The notes below the pieces were generated by a model. It did not search any database and was not told the origin of the DNA. It saw nothing but the letters and a program-made list of their open reading frames with translations. A stretch of DNA of 9,862 nt from Candidatus Latescibacterota bacterium (GTDB lineage: Bacteria > Latescibacterota > UBA2968 > GCA-2709665). The position numbers and the translations under genes are program-made. The stretch spans positions 1 to 9,862 of the forward strand of contig JASLMQ010000629.1 of the NCBI GenBank assembly GCA_030746455.1, given 5' to 3'. Shown here in pieces: positions 1 through 5,376 of this stretch; within the stretch, counting starts at the first letter, position 1; each line of letters opens with the position of its first letter.

Positions 1-752
1 CCGCGGTAGTCCGTGGAGATTGGATCGGCCCAGTGGGAGTGATGGCGGGCCAGGTCCTCGGCCGTGAAGAGACCGTCGTAGGCCTTGCCGAACCGGACGA
101 TCTCGCGCGCGATCCGGCCTTCGTAGAGCGCGCGGCTGCCCTCGGCAGCGAGGGTGCGCAGCGTCTGGCCGAGGTCCTTCTGGTAGAGGATGGCACCGGG
201 CTTGAAGCGCGCGCCGTCGTCGGTGAACACGGCGCGCGTGTAGGGGTCTGACGCGAAGGTCTCGGCCTGGGCGGCGAGGGATCCCGCGAACTTGTGGTTG
301 ACCGGAAAGCCGTTCTCGCACAACGAGATGGCGGGTTCCAGAACCTTGTCGATCGGGAGATTGCCGTAGCGCTGGTGCGCGAGGAACCACCCGTCCACGA
401 GCCCGGGCACGGACACGCTCAGGATCCCGCGCATGGGGATGCCATCGCGTTCGAGATAGAACTCCCGCGTGCCCGCGAGGGGAGCCGCGCCGGTGGCGTT
501 GACGCCCGTGACGGATTGGTCCTCCGCCCTGTAGATGAGGAGATAGCCGTCCCCGCCGATGCCCGAGCTCTGGGGCTCAACCACGCCCAGGGCGGCTGCG
601 GTGGCCACGGCGGCATCGATGGCGTTCCCGTCCGCCATCAGGACCTGTATCCCGGCCTGCGATGCCAAGGGGTGGGCCGAGCTGACCATCCCGTTTCGGC
701 CCATCACCGAGGGCCGATAGGCCTCGTATTTCACACCATGTGGTGTTTGCAT
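1..752 (-). CDS. Gamma-glutamyltransferase-family Ntn hydrolase, C-terminus cut by window edge
   Basis: The first 250 codons of a gamma-glutamyltranspeptidase-like protein are present; the gene runs off the left edge. Visible family blocks are SSAHPLAS (res 24-31), DGNAIDAAVAT (41-51), EPQSSGIGGDGYLL (59-72), SVPGLVDGW (114-122) and a C-terminal DYR. Family members are precursors that self-cleave at a threonine, which becomes the nucleophile of the small subunit; that part is outside the window. There is no signal peptide, so a cytoplasmic enzyme is likely, unlike periplasmic E. coli Ggt. Where Ggt has its gamma-glutamyl-binding arginine (the FREMAP segment) this protein reads NATGAAP (85-91), with Thr87 in place of Arg. 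It may therefore be an amidase or acylase of the family, in the manner of oxamate amidohydrolase or YwrD-type proteins, rather than a true glutathione-processing enzyme. The ATG is 11 bp past the dehydrogenase stop, and its AAGGGA ribosome site (760-765) overlaps that stop, which suggests translational coupling. Family is confident; substrate is unknown. Confidence 0.9.
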   Translation of the reverse strand, partial: MQTPHGVKYEAYRPSVMGRNGMVSSAHPLASQAGIQVLMADGNAIDAAVATAAALGVVEPQSSGIGGDGYLLIYRAEDQSVTGVNATGAAPLAGTREFYLERDGIPMRGILSVSVPGLVDGWFLAHQRYGNLPIDKVLEPAISLCENGFPVNHKFAGSLAAQAETFASDPYTRAVFTDDGARFKPGAILYQKDLGQTLRTLAAEGSRALYEGRIAREIVRFGKAYDGLFTAEDLARHHSHWADPISTDYR

Positions 753-763
753 GTTCGTGTCCC

Positions 764-1510
764 TTACTGGATGACAAGGCCACCGTCGACCGACAGCGTG
801 TGACCGGTGACGAATGACGCCGCGTCCGAACACAGCCAGACCACGGCGTCGGCGATCTCCGCGGGATCCCCGAGCCTGCCCATCGGTACCCGTGCGCGGA
901 TTCGGTCTTCGGCCACGTTGCGCGCCATGGCCGTGCGCGTGATGCCCGGGCAGATGGCGTTGATCCGAATGTTGGACGTGCCGTACTCGATGGCGCTGGA
1001 CCGGGTGAGCCCGATGATGCCGTGCTTGGTGGCGGAGTAGATCGCCAGACCCGGCTCACCCACGAGGCCCGCGCCGGATGAGGTGTTGACGATCGAGCCG
1101 CCGCCGGCCTGGAGCATCGCCGGGATCTCGTACTTCATGCACAGCCAGACACCTTTGAGGTTGACCGCGACGGTGCGGTCGAACTCCTCTTCCGTCGCCT
1201 TCGCTGTTGGGCCTCCTCCCACGATGACCCCGGCGTTGTTGTGCGCGCAATCGAGGCGGCCGAAGGCCTTCACGGTCTCCGCGACCAGGGACTCGACCTG
1301 AAGGGCGTCCGAGACGTCGGTCTCGACGAACAAGGCCTCGCTGCCGTCTCGCTCGATGAGGTCGACCGTCTCCTCGCCACCGGCGCGGTCGATGTCGGCC
1401 ACGGCCACGCGCGCCCCGGCTTGGGCGAAAGCGATCGCCGACGCCCGCCCGATTCCCGCGCTTCCGCCAGTGATGATCGCAACTTTCCCCTCGAGAGATC
1501 CGGATGCCAT
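764..1510 (-). CDS. Short-chain dehydrogenase/reductase (classical SDR, 248 aa)
   Basis: This is a classical SDR oxidoreductase of normal length. The Rossmann cofactor motif TGGSAGIG lies at res 14-21 and NNAG at 91-94. Active-site residues are Asn117, Ser145, Tyr158 and Lys162 (YSATK). A PG segment after strand 6 (ICPGITRT) and a C-terminal VDGG (241-244) complete the fold. Asp39 at the end of the second strand (VADID) is the usual sign of NAD(H) rather than NADP(H) preference. The ATG at 1508-1510 is chosen because the fold begins directly after it. The same frame stays open for 51 more codons upstream, but these overlap the previous gene's end and a repetitive spacer and look non-coding. 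A GAGG lies 8 nt before this ATG. It sits third in the minus-strand operon, after two enolase-superfamily genes, and probably oxidises a hydroxyl (or reduces a ketone) on the pathway intermediate. The substrate cannot be inferred from sequence. Confidence 0.93.
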   Translation of the reverse strand: MASGSLEGKVAIITGGSAGIGRASAIAFAQAGARVAVADIDRAGGEETVDLIERDGSEALFVETDVSDALQVESLVAETVKAFGRLDCAHNNAGVIVGGGPTAKATEEEFDRTVAVNLKGVWLCMKYEIPAMLQAGGGSIVNTSSGAGLVGEPGLAIYSATKHGIIGLTRSSAIEYGTSNIRINAICPGITRTAMARNVAEDRIRARVPMGRLGDPAEIADAVVWLCSDAASFVTGHTLSVDGGLVIQ

Positions 1511-1522
1511 AGCGATGGCCTC

Positions 1523-1550
1523 GGTCGTCGGTGGTCCGTCGTCCGTGGTC
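1523..1550. repeat. Tandem pair of 14-bp GTCGTC/GTGGTC units in the spacer
   Basis: Two adjacent 14-bp units, GGTCGTCGGTGGTC (1523-1536) and CGTCGTCCGTGGTC (1537-1550), differ at two positions. They fill about half of the 58-bp spacer between the enolase-like gene and the dehydrogenase gene, just upstream of the dehydrogenase ribosome site. On the transcribed strand this reads as a GACCAC/GACGAC repeat. It may be a small intergenic repeat family or slippage product; nothing shows a function. Confidence 0.6.
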
Positions 1551-1568
1551 TGCCTGTCCTGGCCCAAG

Positions 1569-2858
1569 TCAGTGATCCCCTGAGCGCTTGAAGAGGTCGC
1601 TGTAGGCCGCAGGCTTGAGAAAGATCCCGCCGCTTTGAGCATAGTACTCGTCATCGAGCTCAAAGGCGCCCGACTGAGGCCTAAGCCACGACGCGTTGGG
1701 GAGCGGGTAGGCGTCCAGGAGCTGCGGCCAAGTGGCGTAGGTCTCCGGGCCGTTGGACTCGAGGAGCCCTCCCTTGACCCCGGGGAACGCGGGGAGCCGA
1801 GCGATTACGTTCTTGTTCCACTCGACCAGGACGGGCACGCAGGCGTTGTCGGCAACGAAGCACGGCACCCCTGCCTCCGCTGCGACCTGGACCTTCTGTA
1901 AGGTGAGGGAGAGGGTCTTGCCCGCCGGCTTGAGCGCGACCGCCGTGTAGCCCTGGGCGATCCGGCCCGTGACGTTGGCCACGCTGTGGAGGCTCTCGTC
2001 AGCGGCGCACCGGGCCGGTAGATCGGACACGTCGATCTCCAGGGCCTCGTCGAACGGTTCCTCGAGTATGATCACGCGCTCCAGCATGCCGATCTTCCCG
2101 GCATGGTCGAGCAACCGTGCGATGCTGTCCTTCTGCGTGTACCGGCCGTTGGCGTCCAGGTAGTACAGGACCCGTCGCGAGTCGGTCAGCGGGGTCTCCC
2201 GATTGTCGACGATGCCGTGGATTCGGGAGAGCGTGTCGATATCTTTGGAGAGCATCTCCGACTCGGTGCCGGGTTGGCCGATCTTGATCTTGAGCACGGC
2301 GGCGCCGTCATCGAGGACGGTCGCGATCACACGATCGGGCAAGGCATAGGAAATGAGCGGGACGACGGCGAGTCGGCACTGCCTGTGCGCGAAGTGAGGG
2401 CGGTACGGCTCGGGAATCAGGTCATCGAACGAGGTGATCCCATTCTGCTTCGCGTAGACCAGCCAGGCGGCGTTGTCCAGTGCGACGAGGGAGATGAGGC
2501 TGAAGGTGAGGCGGAGGTCGGGATTGGCCGTGACGGACCTGCCGTAGTCGTGCACCTGGGGAAGCAGGTCATCCAGCATCGCGATGGGATCGGCGTAGTC
2601 CCGGCCCTTCACCAGCTGGAGGGCGTGTTCCAGGAGCGCCGTCATCAGCACGTTGCCGCCCACCTCGGTGTGGGCCTCGAACACGGCTGCGTCGGCCCAG
2701 AGGACGGCGAGGCCGCCCAGGCCCACCGCCTCATTGCCCTGGTCGTCCCGCAGCCGGACCACGAGGTTCCACTTCTCGTGGAAGGCCGAGCCCTTGAACG
2801 CGAAGGGGCGCGCGAAGGGCTCGCGCTGGATCTCGAGGTCGGTTTGGGTGATACGCAT
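1569..2858 (-). CDS. Enolase-superfamily (MLE subgroup-like) enzyme A, 429 aa
   Basis: A mandelate racemase/muconate lactonizing enzyme family member of the enolase superfamily. It has an N-terminal capping domain (about 1-150) and a TIM-type barrel. Expected active-site residues are in order: K-x-K (Lys190, Lys192) on barrel strand 2, metal ligands Asp235 (LDANG), Glu266 (LEEP) and Asp287 (ADES), and Lys310 (ALKPAGK) on strand 6. A lysine on each face of the active site is the MLE-subgroup pattern, as in dipeptide epimerases, o-succinylbenzoate synthase and cycloisomerases. The chemistry is abstraction of a proton alpha to a carboxylate, assisted by Mg2+. At 429 aa it exceeds the usual 350-400 aa, partly from an insert between strands 2 and 3 (about 195-230) and a long C-terminal tail. 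The ATG start fits the family's N-terminus (MRITQTDLEI), although the ribosome site is weak (TAGG about 11 nt upstream). Substrate is unknown. It lies between a second enolase-like gene and an SDR gene on one strand, so a shared pathway is likely. Confidence 0.9.
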   Translation of the reverse strand: MRITQTDLEIQREPFARPFAFKGSAFHEKWNLVVRLRDDQGNEAVGLGGLAVLWADAAVFEAHTEVGGNVLMTALLEHALQLVKGRDYADPIAMLDDLLPQVHDYGRSVTANPDLRLTFSLISLVALDNAAWLVYAKQNGITSFDDLIPEPYRPHFAHRQCRLAVVPLISYALPDRVIATVLDDGAAVLKIKIGQPGTESEMLSKDIDTLSRIHGIVDNRETPLTDSRRVLYYLDANGRYTQKDSIARLLDHAGKIGMLERVIILEEPFDEALEIDVSDLPARCAADESLHSVANVTGRIAQGYTAVALKPAGKTLSLTLQKVQVAAEAGVPCFVADNACVPVLVEWNKNVIARLPAFPGVKGGLLESNGPETYATWPQLLDAYPLPNASWLRPQSGAFELDDEYYAQSGGIFLKPAAYSDLFKRSGDH

Positions 2859-2882
2859 GGAGGTGTTGACCTATGCAATGTA

Positions 2883-2895
2883 GGGGCGACGCCCC
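2883..2895. repeat. Short GC palindrome in leader of enolase A
   Basis: GGGGCG and CGCCCC flank a single A. The palindrome ends 24 bp before the enolase A start codon on the minus strand, where the ribosome site is weak. It could fold into a compact hairpin in the mRNA or be a small dispersed intergenic repeat; one copy cannot tell which. Confidence 0.4.
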
Positions 2896-2904
2896 CTCGA
2901 TACA

Positions 2905-2937
2905 ATCGTGCGTGATGCCCTGGGAATCACGCACGAT
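2905..2937. promoter_or_regulatory. Perfect 12-bp inverted repeat between the two enolase genes
   Basis: The arms ATCGTGCGTGAT (2905-2916) and ATCACGCACGAT (2926-2937) are exact reverse complements separated by 9 nt (GCCCTGGGA). The element sits in the 132-bp gap between the two enolase-like genes, 53 bp past the stop of the upstream gene. Neither strand has a T-run after the hairpin, so a standard intrinsic terminator is unlikely. An operator for a dimeric regulator, or an mRNA stem-loop that sets processing or relative expression of the two genes, fits better. The repeat is certain; the role is inference. Confidence 0.6.
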
Positions 2938-2990
2938 CACTCGGGGAGGCGGTGTGTTCACTGCCCAAAAGAGATCACATTCCAATTCCC

Positions 2991-4343
2991 CTAGTGGCCC
3001 AATCCGTTTCCGTTCAGGCGCGCCGTGCCGACGGTGCCGTCGGTGATCTCGAAGACCGAGGGGAAGCGCTTCGCCCACTCCACGTTGGCCCCGGGACAAT
3101 ACTGTCGCGAGTTGCCCTCGATGGCCGTCACGCTTGGGATCCGAGCGGCCAGCCCCGCCGAGTGCAGGAACGAGGCGCCCGGGCACGTGAGGTCCTGCAC
3201 GCAGAGGAACATGTCGTACTTCTGGGCAGCGGCACCCAGCAGCAGCGATTGCGACTGCCCTTTGCAGGCCTTGAGGGCCACGCCCGAGTAACCCAGCTCA
3301 CGCGAGAGCAGGAGCGTCTCGAAGTCCTCGAGCGACTCGTCGATCACCACCGGCAGGATCTCGGCGGCACGGTGCATCTTGTTCTCGGGGTTGGCCTTCA
3401 GGTCGCGAGCCGTCGGTTGCTCGATGTAGGCGGCCCGATCCAGCGCGGTGGGCTGCTGCTCCTTGACCTGCGCGAGGAAGTCGAGCAGGTAATCCACGTT
3501 CTGGCATTTCTCGTTGAAATCGAGCGAGTAGACCCACGTGTCGATCCCTCTGGCGGCCTGGGTCTCGGCAGCCACGTGATCGATGCTGCAGACGCGCGCC
3601 ACGTCCCATTCCAGGTCGTCGCCGTTGAGCTTGATCTTGAGGTGCGTGAGCCCGTCGGCATGGATCCACTCGGGAAGCGTCTCGGGCAGCCCGTCGTCTA
3701 GCCGGGTCTCGAGGTCGGCATCGGTGAGCGGATCGAGCGCCCCGATGAGGTGGTAAAGCGGCATACGCGGTTTGGGCTCGCGCGAGGTATATTGGTCGAG
3801 GTACTCACCGCTGAAATCGTCGTTGAGATAGTGGGCCAGGTCGTGTGCCATGGCATCGGCGTCGAGCCCGTTGTAGGCGTTGATACCGTTGGCCTTGCCA
3901 AAGGCGTCGTGAAGCGCGGCGTCGATGGGACTGGCGGTGACCAGGGCGCAGAGCTTGGGGATCGGGTCCGCGAGCCCCATCTCCCGGGTGAGACCGTCAG
4001 CGAGCTCGAAGAAGCGCTCCTCGAGGGGCAACATCAGGTCGATGGGGTGTCCCACGTCGGTGACCTCGCGGGTGACCTCCACCATCCGATCGCCCAGGCG
4101 CTTCATGGCCTCGAGCGTCTCGTCATTCGTCACCTTCTGCGACGGGAAGGCCCAGGCGTTGCCCAGGGGCATGGAGCCGAACCCGCTGGCCCAGGATCCC
4201 GAGCCGTTTTCGGCTTCGATCGTGACGTTCATCAGCACGGCGTTTGCCACAACGACGCCGCCGAACTTGAGGGGCGTTCGGTACGGGTGTTCCTCAAGGG
4301 AGACATCGACGCTGCAGATCCGGATGTCGCTGGGCTTTGCCAT
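2991..4343 (-). CDS. Enolase-superfamily (MLE subgroup-like) enzyme B, 450 aa, first gene of operon
   Basis: A second mandelate racemase/muconate lactonizing family member, clearly divergent from its neighbour. Active-site residues are Lys236 and Lys238 (LKIK), metal ligands Asp275 (SLDFN), Glu308 (IEQP) and Asp335 (IDES), and Lys358 (ALKACKG). This is again the two-sided lysine pattern of the MLE subgroup, so the expected chemistry is Mg2+-assisted proton abstraction next to a carboxylate (epimerisation, elimination or cycloisomerisation). At 450 aa it is long for the family; the extra length lies in the capping domain and a long segment before strand 2 (about 150-230). It has unusually many cysteines near the C-terminal half (Cys360, 381, 387, 416). 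The start is firm: AAAGGAGA (4353-4360) lies 9 nt before the ATG. A sigma70-like promoter is about 50 bp upstream, so this is the first gene of the operon. No signal peptide is present. Specific substrate is unknown. Confidence 0.9.
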   Translation of the reverse strand: MAKPSDIRICSVDVSLEEHPYRTPLKFGGVVVANAVLMNVTIEAENGSGSWASGFGSMPLGNAWAFPSQKVTNDETLEAMKRLGDRMVEVTREVTDVGHPIDLMLPLEERFFELADGLTREMGLADPIPKLCALVTASPIDAALHDAFGKANGINAYNGLDADAMAHDLAHYLNDDFSGEYLDQYTSREPKPRMPLYHLIGALDPLTDADLETRLDDGLPETLPEWIHADGLTHLKIKLNGDDLEWDVARVCSIDHVAAETQAARGIDTWVYSLDFNEKCQNVDYLLDFLAQVKEQQPTALDRAAYIEQPTARDLKANPENKMHRAAEILPVVIDESLEDFETLLLSRELGYSGVALKACKGQSQSLLLGAAAQKYDMFLCVQDLTCPGASFLHSAGLAARIPSVTAIEGNSRQYCPGANVEWAKRFPSVFEITDGTVGTARLNGNGLGH

Positions 4344-4375
4344 TGGGAACCATCTCCTTTGCCTGCTGGTGATGA

Positions 4376-4385
4376 TCTGATCAGA
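4376..4385. promoter_or_regulatory. 10-bp perfect palindrome at the predicted transcription start
   Basis: TCTGATCAGA is self-complementary. It lies 9 bp downstream of the -10 box on the minus strand, covering roughly the first transcribed bases of the enolase operon. That is a common place for a repressor half-site pair. No regulator gene is next to it in this window, and a 10-bp palindrome can occur by chance, so the operator role is only a suggestion. Confidence 0.35.
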
Positions 4386-4393
4386 GCGGCACC

Positions 4394-4422
4394 ATGATAC
4401 CCTTCGCGTCGAACGGTGTCAA
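4394..4422 (-). promoter_or_regulatory. Sigma70-type promoter of the enolase/SDR/GGT operon
   Basis: On the minus strand the -35 box TTGACA (4417-4422, perfect consensus) is followed by a 17-nt spacer and the -10 box TATCAT (4394-4399, five of six consensus bases). Transcription should start near 4387, giving a leader of about 44 nt with the AAAGGAGA ribosome site of enolase B. No equally good promoter is seen before the three downstream genes, which supports one transcript. Confidence 0.8.
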
Positions 4423-4481
4423 GCGTTCAGGGGTCGGACCGAGGGCAGTGGGATACGAGGCAGGACTCAGGGAACTGACCA

Positions 4482-5108
4482 ATGAGTACAAGCTGCATCG
4501 TGGGCATTGCAGGAGGAACCGGGTCGGGCAAGACGACGCTGGCGAAGGGGGTCCTCGACCGCCTGGGAGCAGACCGGGCCCTCGTGCTTCCGCACGACGC
4601 CTACTACCGGGACCTCGCGCATCTGCCCCTGGAAGAGCGGGCGCAGACCAATTTCGACCATCCCGATGCACTTGAGACGACGCTGCTCGTGGCGCACCTT
4701 GATGCGCTTGAGAGGAGCGAGACGGTGCGGATCCCGGTCTACGACTTCGAGAGCCACACCCGGCGGATGGGGGAAGGGGCCGAGGTCAGACCCCGGGCGG
4801 TTGTGGTCGTAGAGGGGATCCTGATCTACGCCGAGCCGGCTCTACGCGAGCGAATGGACTTGAAGGTCTTCGTGGATGCAAGTGAGGAGACGCGGCTGGC
4901 GCGGAGGATCGAGCGAGACGTAAGGGAGCGAGGACGAAGCCTGGACTCGGTGATGGCGCAGTACCACGCCACGGCTCGGCCGATGCACGATCGGTTCGTT
5001 GAGCCCGGCGAGGCCCACGCGGACCTGGTCGTTTCCGGCACGGGGGACGTCAGCGAGGAGATCAAGACAGTTGTGACACGGATCGGCGAGATGCTGGCAA
5101 GGTCCTGA
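4482..5108 (+). CDS. udk: Uridine kinase (Udk)
   Basis: Uridine/cytidine kinase phosphorylates uridine and cytidine to UMP and CMP with ATP or GTP in cytoplasmic pyrimidine salvage. At 208 aa it has the normal length. Diagnostic motifs are in order: P-loop GGTGSGKTT (res 11-19), HDAYYRD (38-44), NFDHPDA (57-63), PVYDFESHTR (85-94) for nucleoside binding, VVVEGILIY (108-116), VFVDASEETRLARRIERD (129-146) and RGRS (150-153) in the lid. The second block has His38-Asp39, where many Udk proteins have Gln/Asp. The ATG follows AGGGA (4469-4473) at 8 nt. The gene is transcribed away from the enolase operon across a 138-bp divergent region; I see no convincing plus-strand promoter there. The hairpin at 5326-5349 may end its transcript. 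It is a housekeeping gene with no evident link to the flanking operons. Phosphoribulokinase and CoaA share the fold, but the motifs fit Udk. Confidence 0.95.
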   Translation: MSTSCIVGIAGGTGSGKTTLAKGVLDRLGADRALVLPHDAYYRDLAHLPLEERAQTNFDHPDALETTLLVAHLDALERSETVRIPVYDFESHTRRMGEGAEVRPRAVVVVEGILIYAEPALRERMDLKVFVDASEETRLARRIERDVRERGRSLDSVMAQYHATARPMHDRFVEPGEAHADLVVSGTGDVSEEIKTVVTRIGEMLARS

Positions 5109-5121
5109 GCACCCGAGCGGG

Positions 5122-5275
5122 CTAGCCACCCACCGAGCGCTGTATGCTGGCCTCCAATGCGGCGTCGATGTGCGCGGCGGCCTCCTCGAGATGGGCGCGC
5201 GTGTAGCGGTCCAGCGCGTCGCTGCCGAGCGCCTGTGCGATGGAGGACCAAGAGTCCTGTCGTGTGCCGGTCCAT
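5122..5275 (-). pseudogene. Small coding-like remnant or frameshifted short gene, unknown
   Basis: A minus-strand frame ending with a TAG at 5122-5124 encodes a helical, acidic tail with segments such as SDALDRYTRAHLEEAAAHI and AALEASIQRSVGG. Its third codon positions are almost all G or C from about 5260 downwards, as in the neighbouring real genes. No good start exists in that frame. An ATG at 5273-5275 with a strong GAGGGAG site 7 nt upstream is in another frame, so a single-base shift would join them into a protein of about 50 aa. It may be a frameshifted small gene, a sequencing error, or the surviving end of a decayed gene. It lies between udk, 13 bp away in convergent orientation, and a terminator. 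I do not recognise the family. Confidence 0.3.
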
Positions 5276-5309
5276 AGCGGTCGCTCCCTCTTGAATGTGT
5301 AACACGACA
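5258..5309. repeat. 8-bp inverted repeat enclosing a ribosome site
   Basis: TGTCGTGT (5258-5265) and ACACGACA (5302-5309) are exact reverse complements, 36 nt apart. On the minus strand the enclosed stretch holds the GAGGGAG site and ATG at 5275. The pairing could mask that start, but eight bases over this distance may be chance. Confidence 0.3.
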
Positions 5310-5325
5310 ACGCGATCAGACGAAA

Positions 5326-5349
5326 GGCCCCGCGTGACGGTGCGGGGCC
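5326..5349. terminator. Hairpin terminator between convergent units
   Basis: GGCCCCGC (5326-5333) and GCGGGGCC (5342-5349) form an 8-bp GC stem with an 8-nt loop. It is flanked by AAA on the left and, after one C, by TTT on the right. On the minus strand it lies 27 bp past the stop of the GYF/HEAT gene and is followed by TTTCGTCT, a weak U-tract. On the plus strand it is 217 bp past udk and followed by CTTT. It can probably serve both directions, and mainly the minus-strand HEAT operon. Confidence 0.8.
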
Positions 5350-5376
5350 CTTTGCATTCAATTCCGTGCGGGCCTT

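Noticed and set aside
294..803. Plus-strand open frame opposite the GGT-family gene
   Set aside because: The minus strand encodes a recognisable GGT sequence that runs off the window; the plus frame is a shadow.
1511..1663. N-terminal extension of the dehydrogenase by 51 codons
   Set aside because: It overlaps the end of the preceding gene and a repeat, lacks any SDR feature, and a fitting ATG starts right before the Rossmann fold.
2874..2902. Possible separate promoter for enolase A (TTGTAT, 17 nt, TACATT on the minus strand)
   Set aside because: The -35 box matches only three of six bases and the spacer is the GC palindrome; too weak to list.
2952..4397. Plus-strand open frames opposite enolase B (2952-3701, 3750-4397)
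   Set aside because: They are antisense to a gene with a full catalytic residue set, and their composition is shadow-like.
4423..4481. Plus-strand promoter for udk
   Set aside because: Only a vague GATACG-like -10 box and no -35 box are visible, so no site could be supported.
5109..5376. tRNA or small RNA gene in the udk downstream region
   Set aside because: No cloverleaf or T-loop sequence could be built; only the terminator and the remnant frame were supported.
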